This document shows positions 27,176-35,301 of a DNA stretch of 64,000 bases, piece by piece. The notes below the pieces were generated by a model, which did no database searches, was not told the origin of the DNA, and was given only the letters and a program-made list of their open reading frames with translations. Each line of letters opens with the position of its first letter. The first letter of the stretch is position 1. A program made the translations under genes and the position numbers. The stretch comes from an uncultured Blautia sp. (GTDB taxonomy: Bacteria > Bacillota > Clostridia > Lachnospirales > Lachnospiraceae): positions 1-64,000 of the forward strand of contig CATXEA010000010.1 of NCBI GenBank assembly GCA_958367245.1, in the 5' to 3' direction.

Positions 27176-27212
27176 GCTGGTATTTGCATGCGGCAGATAT
27201 CAGCTTTTTTTT
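27176..27212 (+). terminator. Attenuator terminator upstream of DAHP synthase
   Basis: GCTGGTATTTGC (27176-27187) pairs over all 12 positions, two of them G-U, with GCAGATATCAGC (27193-27204), loop ATGCG, followed by eight Ts. It sits between the leader peptide and the coding region. A possible antiterminator pairs GCTG (27123-27126) plus ATATC (27133-27137), at the leader-peptide end, with GATATCAGC of the 3' arm. A small stem CTTTAC/GTAAAG (27149-27172) lies between. Confidence 0.9.
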
Positions 27213-27255
27213 CGCTCTCGATGAGACGATGGATTATATACAGGAGGAACCAGAT

Positions 27256-28266
27256 ATGATTATTGTATTAAAAAAGAATGCAGACCCGAAAAAAGTAGAA
27301 CTGTTGAAGGAATCTCTGATAGAGAAAGGGCTGAAGCTTCATCTGTCCGATGGTGTGGAGTCTTCTCTGATTGGTTTGATCGGCGATACGACCCATATTC
27401 ACGAAGACCAGCTTCGCGCGCTTGAGGTTGTAGAGGATGTAAAGAGAATCCGTGAGCCGTACAAAAAGGCAAACCGCAGTATGCATCCGGAGGATACAGT
27501 AATTGATGTCTGCGGACAGAAAATCGGCGGAGGACATTTTCAGGTGATCGCAGGTCCCTGTTCCATTGAGACGCAGGAGCAGATTACAGAGGTTGCCTTT
27601 GATGTGAAGAAATCAGGCGCGAATCTTCTGAGGGGCGGCGCATTTAAACCTAGAACATCTCCATATGCGTTCCAGGGTCTTGGACGCGACGGTCTTGATC
27701 TTTTGCTGGAAGCGAAAAAAGCTACGGGTCTTCCTGTTGTTACAGAAATTATGAGCGCGAATCATCTCGAAATGTTTGAGGAAGTGGATGTGATTCAGGT
27801 GGGAACAAGAAATATGCAGAACTTTGAGCTCTTAAAGGAGCTGGGCAAGCTTGACAAGCCGATTCTTCTGAAAAGAGGAATGTCAAATACCCTTGAAGAG
27901 CTTCTTATGAGCGCAGAGTACATTATGGCGGGAGGAAACGAAAAGGTGATTCTCTGTGAGCGGGGAATCCGTACATTTGAGACTTCTATGAGAAACACCC
28001 TTGATATTTCTGCAATCCCAATGCTGAAAAAGAAAAGTCATCTTCCTGTTATCATTGACCCAAGTCATGCCTCCGGTCACCGCTTCATGGTCGAGCCTCT
28101 TACTATGGCAGCTATCGCAGCCGGCGCAGACGGTGTAATGATCGAAGTCCACAACAATCCGGAGCGGGCGCTTTGCGACGGTATGCAGTCTCTGACTCCG
28201 CAGATGTTTGACGATGTGATGGGAAAAGTTCGGACTGTGATGCAAGTCTTTGGAAAAACATTTTAA
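27256..28266 (+). CDS. aroF: 3-deoxy-7-phosphoheptulonate (DAHP) synthase
   Basis: 336 aa from the ATG at 27256, which follows AGGAGGAACCAGAT. Residues 1-75 are the ferredoxin-like regulatory domain (MIIVLKKNADPKKVELL) found in Thermotoga-type enzymes, where it mediates inhibition by Tyr/Phe. The TIM-barrel catalytic domain shows IAGPCSIE (about 96), LRGGAFKPRTSPYAFQG, LLKRG and the metal-binding segment IDPSHASGHR. It condenses phosphoenolpyruvate and erythrose 4-phosphate, the first step of the shikimate pathway. The upstream Phe/Tyr-rich leader and terminator suggest attenuation control besides allosteric control. A shikimate kinase lies at 59327. Confidence 0.95.
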   Translation: MIIVLKKNADPKKVELLKESLIEKGLKLHLSDGVESSLIGLIGDTTHIHEDQLRALEVVEDVKRIREPYKKANRSMHPEDTVIDVCGQKIGGGHFQVIAGPCSIETQEQITEVAFDVKKSGANLLRGGAFKPRTSPYAFQGLGRDGLDLLLEAKKATGLPVVTEIMSANHLEMFEEVDVIQVGTRNMQNFELLKELGKLDKPILLKRGMSNTLEELLMSAEYIMAGGNEKVILCERGIRTFETSMRNTLDISAIPMLKKKSHLPVIIDPSHASGHRFMVEPLTMAAIAAGADGVMIEVHNNPERALCDGMQSLTPQMFDDVMGKVRTVMQVFGKTF

Positions 28267-28273
28267 TGAATAC

Positions 28274-28311
28274 AAAAACCTCAGGCATAGTTGAAAATGT
28301 CTGAGGTTTTT
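28274..28311. terminator. Bidirectional terminator between DAHP synthase and transporter
   Basis: AAAAACCTCAGGCAT (28274-28288) pairs with ATGTCTGAGGTTTTT (28297-28311), one G-T pair, serving convergent genes. Confidence 0.9.
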
Positions 28312-28316
28312 ATTCG

Positions 28317-29732
28317 TCAGGAGAACAAAGACCCGATCCATGACAGAACTCCTGCGGACTGCAGGAAAAGAATTGTCATCATAACAGGTACCACATAGCG
28401 AATCATAAAGGTATAAAGTTTCTTTCTACTGAATTTGTCGCCGCTTGCTTCCATTTCTTCGCAGATCCATTTCGGTTTAATAATCCAGCCTACAAAGATG
28501 CAGGTCAGAAGAGAAATAAACGGCATTAAAAAGCTGTTGCTGATATAGTCCATCAGGTCAAGAAGCTGGGCTGTGGCTCCGTTCGGGAGCGGCAGTTCGA
28601 AGTAGAAGATATTGTATCCCATACAGATTACTGCGGAGGCTGCTGCTGAGACAATGCCTACAACGAGACTTGTCTTTTTTCTGGTACTGTGGAAAATATC
28701 CATGAAGTTTGCAACGAGAGTTTCCATAATAGATATGGAGGAGGTAAGCGCAGCAAACAGCACCATAAGAAAGAAAACGCATCCGATGATATTTCCTGCC
28801 GGTCCCATTGCCTCGAAGACTTTGGGAAGAGAAATAAACATCAGGCTCGGACCGGATGCCATACCTTCTGTTCCGAAGAAAACATAAACGGCAGGAATAA
28901 TCATTAATCCGGCGAGAAACGCTACGAAGGTGTCAAAAAACTCAATCTGTGTAAGGGAACGGCTTAAATTTACTTCTTTTTTTACATAAGAGCCATAAGT
29001 AATCATAATTCCCATGGAGACGCTTAAGGAAAAGAAGAGCTGGCTCATAGCGTCCAGAAGGATTTCCAGAAAGCGTTTCAGGGTAATTCCGTCAAAGTTG
29101 GGAAGCAGGTATACGGATAAGCCCTGAAGCCCTGTCCGGATATTTCCGCCTCCGTCTTTATAGCGCAGAGTGAGGGAAAAAAACGCAATGCCTACAATCA
29201 TCAGAAGGAGTCCCGGCATTACGAAGCGGGCAAAACGTTCAATTCCTTTTTCTACGCCGCTGTATACAATAAAGGCAGTGACAGAAAGGAATAACAGCAT
29301 AAATACAACAGGGGATATCTCAGAGGAAATGAAATCTGTAAAATATCCATCCTGTGCGGCTTTTTTTCCGGCTCCTGTAATAAAGGTTACCATATACTTG
29401 GCAATCCATCCGCCGATAACAGAATAATAGGTCATGATCAGAACAGGAACAAGAAAGGTAAGATAACCCAAAAACTTCCATTTGGGATTGATTTTGGCAA
29501 AGGCTTTCAGCGCATGCGTTTTGGTTCTGCGCCCTATGGCAACGTCTGTGACCAGAAGAGTGAAGCCGAAGGTCAGTACAAGCGCAAGGTAAATGATTAA
29601 AAACAGCCCGCCCCCGTCTTTGGCTGCCAGATAGGGAAATCTCCAGATGTTTCCTACGCCCACAGCGCTTCCTGCGGCTGCAAGCACGAATCCAAGAGAT
29701 CCGGTAAAGTTACTTTTTCTTTTTGCTTCCAT
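28317..29732 (-). CDS. Neurotransmitter:sodium symporter family (NSS) amino acid transporter
   Basis: 471 aa, about 11-12 membrane helices. The N terminus has the family signature GFVLAAAGSAVGVGNIWRFPYLAAKDGGG with the unwound TM1 Na+/substrate site. Bacterial members carry amino acids, including Trp (TnaT) and Tyr (Tyt1), with Na+. The stop lies 6 bp from the terminator shared with the DAHP synthase gene, so an aromatic substrate would fit the setting but is not shown. It is divergent from an XRE regulator, with operator-like repeats between them. A TATAAT for this gene lies at 29774-29769 on the minus strand. Confidence 0.92.
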   Translation of the reverse strand: MEAKRKSNFTGSLGFVLAAAGSAVGVGNIWRFPYLAAKDGGGLFLIIYLALVLTFGFTLLVTDVAIGRRTKTHALKAFAKINPKWKFLGYLTFLVPVLIMTYYSVIGGWIAKYMVTFITGAGKKAAQDGYFTDFISSEISPVVFMLLFLSVTAFIVYSGVEKGIERFARFVMPGLLLMIVGIAFFSLTLRYKDGGGNIRTGLQGLSVYLLPNFDGITLKRFLEILLDAMSQLFFSLSVSMGIMITYGSYVKKEVNLSRSLTQIEFFDTFVAFLAGLMIIPAVYVFFGTEGMASGPSLMFISLPKVFEAMGPAGNIIGCVFFLMVLFAALTSSISIMETLVANFMDIFHSTRKKTSLVVGIVSAAASAVICMGYNIFYFELPLPNGATAQLLDLMDYISNSFLMPFISLLTCIFVGWIIKPKWICEEMEASGDKFSRKKLYTFMIRYVVPVMMTILFLQSAGVLSWIGSLFS

Positions 29733-29804
29733 AATTTACGTCCTCGTTTCAAGTCTTTTTTCATCCCGTATTATACAAAAAACATTAGAAAAAGCAAATT
29801 CAAA

Positions 29805-29927
29805 AAGTTTCTTTATATGAAACTTATATAGAGAAAAGTTTCTTTATAATAGAAAAAACGAAGAGGATATGATATAATCTCACGATGGAACAGAAAACTT
29901 TGGCAAAAGTATATTTATATGAAACTT
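29805..29927. promoter_or_regulatory. Operator-like repeats between NSS transporter and XRE gene
   Basis: A perfect palindrome AAGTTTC-TTTATAT-GAAACTT lies at 29805-29825. Its left part AAGTTTCTTTATA recurs at 29836-29848, 31 bp on, and its right part TTTATATGAAACTT recurs at 29914-29927. The first site lies upstream of the transporter promoter, and the third lies between a TATAAT (29872-29877) and the XRE start. The pattern suggests binding by the adjacent regulator; this is inference. Confidence 0.6.
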
Positions 29928-29982
29928 AAATAAATAAGAAATTGCGTTCAAATAGTTCAGGCAGCAAGAAAGGAAGAATCTA

Positions 29983-30708
29983 ATGATAAAAGATATGAAT
30001 CAACATGTAGGCAGCCGTATTCGGATGTATCGGAAATCAAGAGGAATGACTTTGCAGCAGCTTGCGGATAAGATACATAAAAGCCGATCCAGTACCAGCA
30101 AATATGAAAACGGTGAGATATCGCTGGATATTGAGACACTGGCAGAAATTGCGGAAGCCCTTGAGGTTGGGATTAACCAGCTTACAGACTTTTATACAGA
30201 GGAGAAGGAGCCGGAGGAAAATCCGGCATCCTACAGTGGTATGAGTCCGTTTTTTCGGGCAAAAAGACTGTATTTCTATTTTTACGACGGGAGATACCAG
30301 AGACTGAAGGACGGAATTATAGATATTCGCAAATCAAAGACAAAAGAAGGCACATATGAAGCCGCTCTTTCTATCCGTTCCGCTACAGCCAACGGGAGAA
30401 GCAGTGAGATTTACTATACAGGAAAAGTAATATACAGCGATATGCTGATTCGGTTTTCTTTTGTAAATCAGTGTAATGCTCTGGAAGAAGATCTTCTTTA
30501 TATTTTTAATCCTCTTGACATTCGCGATTCCACAGACGGACTTCTCTGCGGGATTTCCAGCGCAGACCTTATGCCCTGTGCATTCAAGTGTCTTGTGACC
30601 CTTCATCCGAGAGAGCATACGGAAGAATTAAAAAAGCAGCTTCTTTTCAGCAAAAAAGAAATGCACAGATGGCAGAAATTGAATATGTTGATAGTGGATA
30701 ATCATTAG
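29983..30708 (+). CDS. XRE-family transcriptional regulator
   Basis: 241 aa. The helix-turn-helix is at about 8-62 (GSRIRMYRKSRGMTLQQLADKIHKSRSSTSKYENGE). The remaining 170 residues form a ligand or oligomerisation domain I do not recognise; it is not an obvious cupin. AAAGGAAG precedes the ATG. It is divergent from the NSS transporter, and three copies of a shared motif in the 250-bp gap make control of the transporter and of itself likely. Confidence 0.85.
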   Translation: MIKDMNQHVGSRIRMYRKSRGMTLQQLADKIHKSRSSTSKYENGEISLDIETLAEIAEALEVGINQLTDFYTEEKEPEENPASYSGMSPFFRAKRLYFYFYDGRYQRLKDGIIDIRKSKTKEGTYEAALSIRSATANGRSSEIYYTGKVIYSDMLIRFSFVNQCNALEEDLLYIFNPLDIRDSTDGLLCGISSADLMPCAFKCLVTLHPREHTEELKKQLLFSKKEMHRWQKLNMLIVDNH

Positions 30709-30767
30709 AAGATTTTGATTTGTTGACAAAAAAAGTACGAAAAGTAGAAATTACCAGTATTTTTACC

Positions 30768-30796
30768 TTGAAAAATTTTTTAGGCTGTGTTATTCT
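30768..30796 (+). promoter_or_regulatory. Promoter of the Rnf-like operon
   Basis: TTGAAA (30768-30773), a 17-bp spacer and TATTCT (30791-30796), about 53 bp before the rnfC start codon. Confidence 0.55.
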
Positions 30797-30849
30797 TTTT
30801 CGGTGCGTTAAAAGATTAACGACTAATGAAAAAACAAAGGAGAACGGAC

Positions 30850-32013
30850 ATGCGATTTAAAAAGAAGAATGTCTTCCCTGGAGGAGTCCATCCCACTGAC
30901 GGGCAGGATAAGGCTCTGACCATGAACAAGCCCGTTCGTGTCTATTTGCCGGAACAGAAAACAGTTTCCAGTGAACCGGCTTTTGGAAATGCTGTCTACG
31001 AAAGACAGCTTGTTCCTGTGGATGAGTTTTCCAGAGAGGATATCATCCGCGGCATGGAAGAAGGCGGTCTTGTGGGAATGGGCGGAGCTGGTTTCCCCAC
31101 CCATATCAAGTATAAAACCGATTTGCCTATTGAAGCCGTTTTAGTCAACGGTGCGGAATGTGAACCGTTTCTGACCTGCGACTACCGACTGATGCTGGAG
31201 TGTCCGGCAGGAATCATCAATGGCGTACGTCTGATGAAAAAGGCGGCAAGGGCAGAGAAAGCGTACATTTGTATTGAAGACAATAAGCCGGAAGGTGTGA
31301 AATCCTTGAATGCAGTTCTTAAAGACTGCAAAGAAGAGGGGATAGAGGTAAAGGTTCTTCCGACGAAATATCCTCAGGGAGGCGAACGCCAGTTGATTCA
31401 GGCGGTATTGGGAAGAGAAGTTCCGGCAGGAAGCTTTCCGGCTGCAGTGGGGGCAATGGTTTCCAATATCGGAACAGCCAAGGCAACCGCAGACATGGTT
31501 CTGGGCAAAAAGCCTCTTGACAGCCGTGTAGTAACTGTGACGGGATGTGTAAAAGACCCTGGCAACTTCCTTGTGCCGGTAGGAACGACCGCGAAAGAGC
31601 TTCTGGAGCTTTGCGGAGGAATTACAGAGAAACATCACAGAATTATCGGCGGCGGTCCTATGACGGGTCCGTGCATTACTTATGACTGGGATGGACAGGA
31701 GGAACTGTTCTGTATTGGAAAGAATACTTCCGGTATTCTGGTGCTTCCTGATTATCAGACAGAAGAAAATCCCTGTATGCGCTGCGGCGGATGTGAACAG
31801 GTCTGCCCTGCAGGACTGATTCCCTATCAGATTGATTTTGCATATCAGGAAGAGGATTTTGAGCTGTGCGAGAGCCTTCATGCAAGCGAGTGCATTGCCT
31901 GCGGCTGCTGCTCTTATACCTGCCCTGCGAAAAGAGAGCTGAGTCTTCGTACCAGACTGGCGCGAGATGCAGTGAAACAGAGAATGAGAGAAAGGGCGGA
32001 AAAGAAAGCATGA
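30850..32013 (+). CDS. rnfC: RnfC-like electron-transport subunit lacking the N-terminal sandwich domain
   Basis: 387 aa from ATG 30850 (AAAGGAGAACGGAC upstream; an in-frame ATG at 30826 precedes that site). FPGGVHP is followed almost at once by the flavin/NADH domain (GMGGAGFPTHIKY at about 77, NGAECEPFLTCDYRLM). The roughly 60-residue biotinyl-like sandwich normally between them (QHIGAPA to VHSSVSG) is missing. Two 4Fe-4S clusters are encoded at the C terminus (CMRCGGCEQVCP, CIACGCCSYTCP). RnfC normally passes electrons between NADH and RnfB, but no rnfB is in this operon. The gene overlaps rnfD by ATGA. Confidence 0.88.
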   Translation: MRFKKKNVFPGGVHPTDGQDKALTMNKPVRVYLPEQKTVSSEPAFGNAVYERQLVPVDEFSREDIIRGMEEGGLVGMGGAGFPTHIKYKTDLPIEAVLVNGAECEPFLTCDYRLMLECPAGIINGVRLMKKAARAEKAYICIEDNKPEGVKSLNAVLKDCKEEGIEVKVLPTKYPQGGERQLIQAVLGREVPAGSFPAAVGAMVSNIGTAKATADMVLGKKPLDSRVVTVTGCVKDPGNFLVPVGTTAKELLELCGGITEKHHRIIGGGPMTGPCITYDWDGQEELFCIGKNTSGILVLPDYQTEENPCMRCGGCEQVCPAGLIPYQIDFAYQEEDFELCESLHASECIACGCCSYTCPAKRELSLRTRLARDAVKQRMRERAEKKA

Positions 32014-32954
32014 GCGAGAGAAGAATCATAAACGGACCTCATCTTCGTACAGAAAGAACTACCAGATGGGTGATGCTTCAGGTTACAATTTCCCTGATTC
32101 CAGCGCTTCTGGGCGCGATTTATTTCTTTGGAATCCGTGCATTTTATGTGACAGGTTTTTCTGTGGCAGTCTGTGTACTTACGGAATATCTCTGGCAGAA
32201 GCTTACGAAAAAGCAGGTTACAGCAGGAGATTTCAGCGCAGTGGTGACAGGAATCCTTCTGGCGTTTAATATGCCTGTGACAGCTCCTCTGTGGGTTGTA
32301 TCGGCAGCCGGAGTATTCAGTATTCTTTTTGTGAAGCAGATGTTTGGCGGAATCGGAAATAACTTTGTCAATCCGGCGCTGATGGGCAGACTTCTGGTAA
32401 TGGTCGCATGGCCGGGAGCTGTTATGCAGTATGTAGCGCCGAGAACACTGGCTGCAGATGCCGTTTCCTCTGCAACAGTACTTGGTACAGTGAAAAACGG
32501 CGGAGAAGCAGCGTATGATTATCTCCAGATGTTCATTGGCGAAATGCCTGGAGCGCTGGGAGAGACAAGTACCCTTCTTCTTTTAGTGGGATTTGTCTAT
32601 ATGTGTTATATGGGAGTTGTAAACTGGGAAGCGTCTGTTACCTATATTGTGACAGTTCTTGCCCTGACCTTTGTATTTGGACCGGAAGGACTTTTTACAG
32701 GGGATATTCTGATGAACCTTTTTGGCGGCGGTCTTGTGCTGGGCGGATGCTATATGCTTACTGACTATGTATTTGTTTCCCGGAAGGGTAAACTTCTCTA
32801 CGCAGTGACAGCCGGAATCATCACAGCGGCAATTCGTATTTACAGCAATTATCCGGAAGGAATCTGTTTCGGTATCCTGACGGCAAACTGCATGGCAGGA
32901 TTAGTATCCATGCTTTATAAAAAACATGTATATGGAATGAAAAAACAGGCATAA
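32010..32954 (+). CDS. rnfD: RnfD-like membrane flavoprotein subunit
   Basis: 314 aa, about eight to nine membrane helices. MSERRIINGPHLRTERTT and the segment NNFVNPALMGRLLV match RnfD/NqrB. The expected covalent FMN site (D-x-x-S/T-G-A-T) appears as D150-AVSSA-T156, with Ser in place of Gly, so flavin loading by ApbE is plausible but the motif is not perfect. Start 32010 overlaps the rnfC stop; a longer reading in the same frame is inside rnfC and unlikely. Confidence 0.9.
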   Translation: MSERRIINGPHLRTERTTRWVMLQVTISLIPALLGAIYFFGIRAFYVTGFSVAVCVLTEYLWQKLTKKQVTAGDFSAVVTGILLAFNMPVTAPLWVVSAAGVFSILFVKQMFGGIGNNFVNPALMGRLLVMVAWPGAVMQYVAPRTLAADAVSSATVLGTVKNGGEAAYDYLQMFIGEMPGALGETSTLLLLVGFVYMCYMGVVNWEASVTYIVTVLALTFVFGPEGLFTGDILMNLFGGGLVLGGCYMLTDYVFVSRKGKLLYAVTAGIITAAIRIYSNYPEGICFGILTANCMAGLVSMLYKKHVYGMKKQA

Positions 32955-32971
32955 ATTTGGAGGCACTTATT

Positions 32972-34348
32972 ATGAAAAATAAAAATGTAAGAGGTATTCT
33001 TGCGCTTGCAGTTGTGACTGCATTATCTTTTGGAGTGATTTACGGCTCACATGCATTTTCTGAAAAGTTTGCAGCGGAAAGTCAGCAGGGAACACAGGAG
33101 GCGCAGGCAGAGATTCTGGAGGAACTGGATACAGAAGGTTTTGACGGAATCGAAAAAGCAGTAAAAACATCAGACGGCTATCTTGTGACTGTCCGCACAA
33201 AAGGCTACGGCGGCGATATTGTGATGGATGTGGCTTTTGATGCAGAAGGCAAAAATGTGACAAAAGTATCTGTAATAGAGCAGACTGAGACAGAGGGCGT
33301 TGGTTCCAGAATCACAGAGACTGAGTTTTTAAGCCAGTTTGAAGGAGTGGAGGCTCCTGTTTATCTTCCGGGAATGAATGTTCCGATGACTCTGGAGGAA
33401 ACCTCAGAGCAGACTCCTGTAAACGAAGGACAGGAGGAAGAGAATCTCCTTGACGGCGTTACTTTTGCAGACGGCGAGTACACTGCTAAGGGAGAGCCGG
33501 ATGACAGCGGATTCACCGATCAGGTGACCATGACAGTGGCAGACGGAAAGATTACAGAAGTAAGCTGGGACGCTTTGGGAGAAGACGGAACAAGCAAAAG
33601 CGTTCTGTCTGAAAAAGGCGAATATACAATGACAGAGGATGGTCCTACATGGAAAGAGCAGGCAGAATCTCTTGCGAAAGCCCTTGTAGAGAATCAGTCC
33701 CTCGATGTATTTACTATGGACGCGCAGGGAAAAACAGACGCAGTATCAGGAGTAAGTATTTCCATCGGCGGTTTTGTAAACCTTGCAAAACAGTGTATGT
33801 ATGAAGCTGCGGGAATTGAGAACGAAGAGTCCCTGACACTTGCAGACGGTGAGTACACTGCTAAGGGAGAGCCGGATGACAGCGGATTCACCGATCAGGT
33901 GACCATGACAGTGGCAGACGGAAAGATTACAGAAGTAAGCTGGGACGCTTTGGGAGAAGACGGAACAAGCAAAAGCGTTCTGTCTGAAAAAGGCGAATAT
34001 ACAATGACAGAGGATGGTCCTACATGGAAAGAGCAGGCAGAATCTCTTGCGAAAGCCCTTGTAGAGAATCAGTCCCTCGATGTATTTACTATGGACGCGC
34101 AGGGAAAAACAGACGCAGTATCAGGAGTAAGTATTTCCATCGGCGGTTTCGTAAGTCTTGCACAGGATTGCTTAAATCAGGCGGCAGGCGTAGAAGCAGA
34201 ACCTACAGAAGCGCCTGTAGAAGCGCCGGCAGAAGAAGCTCCTGAAAACGGAACAGTTGTTGACGGTGTATCCGGAGCAACGATTTCTTCTACTGCGGCA
34301 GTAAATGCAATTAATATGGCATTTGATTTCTTAAATGCAGCGAAATAA
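32972..34348 (+). CDS. rnfG: RnfG-like flavoprotein with two inserted FMN-binding-like domains
   Basis: 458 aa, more than twice the usual 180-220 aa. A signal anchor (about 8-24) leads into the N-terminal part of a normal RnfG FMN-binding domain (about 55-140). Two repeats of 125 residues follow (about 165-405), each starting ADGEYTAKGEPDDSGFTDQV and ending in TDAVSGVSIS. They resemble PplA-type FMN-binding domains, but the flavin motif DxxSGAT is DAVSGVS. An acidic Pro/Ala linker then leads to a perfect motif D431-GVSGAT-437 at the C terminus. ATG 32972 follows TTGGAGGCACTTATT. RnfG is normally extracytosolic and bears covalent FMN on the Thr. Confidence 0.88.
   Translation: MKNKNVRGILALAVVTALSFGVIYGSHAFSEKFAAESQQGTQEAQAEILEELDTEGFDGIEKAVKTSDGYLVTVRTKGYGGDIVMDVAFDAEGKNVTKVSVIEQTETEGVGSRITETEFLSQFEGVEAPVYLPGMNVPMTLEETSEQTPVNEGQEEENLLDGVTFADGEYTAKGEPDDSGFTDQVTMTVADGKITEVSWDALGEDGTSKSVLSEKGEYTMTEDGPTWKEQAESLAKALVENQSLDVFTMDAQGKTDAVSGVSISIGGFVNLAKQCMYEAAGIENEESLTLADGEYTAKGEPDDSGFTDQVTMTVADGKITEVSWDALGEDGTSKSVLSEKGEYTMTEDGPTWKEQAESLAKALVENQSLDVFTMDAQGKTDAVSGVSISIGGFVSLAQDCLNQAAGVEAEPTEAPVEAPAEEAPENGTVVDGVSGATISSTAAVNAINMAFDFLNAAK
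33476..34149 (+). repeat. Exact 299-bp direct repeat inside rnfG
   Basis: 33476-33774 and 33851-34149 are identical by eye over 299 bp, at a period of 375 bp (125 codons); the bases flanking the match (33475/33850 and 33775/34150) differ. Complete identity including third positions points to recent duplication or gene conversion. Confidence 0.93.
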
Positions 34349-34367
34349 GAAAAACGGAGGAAAAGAT

Positions 34368-35135
34368 ATGAAGTTAAAATATCCGGCAGAAGCCTTTGCA
34401 CTGGGCATCGTGCTGTTTTCCTCTGGAATGAAGGAAGCTTTTGCTGCAGGAATCCTCACGATTCTTGCAGTGGTATTTGCAGAATTTCTCAGAAATCTCC
34501 TTGGGGAGCTTGTACCGGACTGGAGTTTGAAGCTTAGTGTTTATATAGGAACAGGAGCTGTCTGCGCCAGCGCTTTTCTGGCAGGGCTGACAGTGCTCGG
34601 CATGGAGGTGGAGCTTCCGCTCTGGCTGATGGTATTCCTTCTGGGAGTTCTTGCTGCCAGACATGCGCTTACAGAAGAAATCGATGCAGAGTACGGCGAG
34701 CTTTTCTGGGAATGTGCGATTGGCTGGGGGTTCTGGATTCTTCTTGCTATGGCAAGGGAGTTCTTTGCAACAGGAGAGATTTTCGGTAACATGCTGATTG
34801 AACCTGTATTCCATTCCAACGCTTTTCTGGAAGCATATTTCGGATTTATCACAGCAGGACTTGTTCTCGCGTTTACAAACGGTGTGCTGAAGAAGCGCTG
34901 CCGTAATACAGAGAGTCTTTTCCTGGTGCTTCCTCTGGCGCTGTTCATGCGTCCTTTCGAGGTAGCAGCCTTCGGCGAGGTGGGAGGATTTATCTGGACA
35001 GCCATTGTACCGGTGATTTTATTTATCTCCGTGAAAAGAATCCTGCGTTTTTCCAAAACAGGAATGGCGTATCGCGGGCTTCCCACAGAGATGCTTTCTA
35101 TGGGATTCATTTATATGATTCTCAGTATTTATTAA
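34368..35135 (+). CDS. Divergent Rnf-Nqr-like membrane protein
   Basis: 255 aa, about six membrane helices, from ATG 34368 with GGAGG upstream. The middle segment AAxxALTEEID...GWGFWILLAMAREFFATGEIFG resembles RnfE/RnfA (REILGTGTLFG in canonical RnfE). The two membrane Cys that hold a 2Fe-2S cluster in canonical RnfA/RnfE are not seen at the expected places (FSSGMKEA, LAARHALTEE). It closes the operon where rnfE, rnfA and rnfB would be expected. Assignment rests on weak motif similarity and position. Confidence 0.6.
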   Translation: MKLKYPAEAFALGIVLFSSGMKEAFAAGILTILAVVFAEFLRNLLGELVPDWSLKLSVYIGTGAVCASAFLAGLTVLGMEVELPLWLMVFLLGVLAARHALTEEIDAEYGELFWECAIGWGFWILLAMAREFFATGEIFGNMLIEPVFHSNAFLEAYFGFITAGLVLAFTNGVLKKRCRNTESLFLVLPLALFMRPFEVAAFGEVGGFIWTAIVPVILFISVKRILRFSKTGMAYRGLPTEMLSMGFIYMILSIY

Positions 35136-35154
35136 AAACAGGGAAACGAAACAG

Positions 35155-35190
35155 ACAGCCTTCGGGAGAAATTCCGGGGGCTGTTTTTTT
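35155..35190 (+). terminator. Terminator of the Rnf-like operon
   Basis: ACAGCCTTCGG (35155-35165) pairs with CCGGGGGCTGT (35174-35184), two G-T pairs, followed by seven Ts. Confidence 0.85.
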
Positions 35191-35301
35191 CAGTATAAAA
35201 AGCCTGTCCATCACCGTCGGACAAATGCCCGTTCTTGCAAATAATGGTCTGAAAAAAGAACAAGATTTTCCTGAAAATGAGGGAATTGTGCGTCAGTTCT
35301 A

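Noticed and set aside
26864..27255. T-box riboswitch before the DAHP synthase gene
   Set aside because: No AGGGTGGNACCGCG-type T-box sequence is present; the aromatic leader ORF explains the terminator better.
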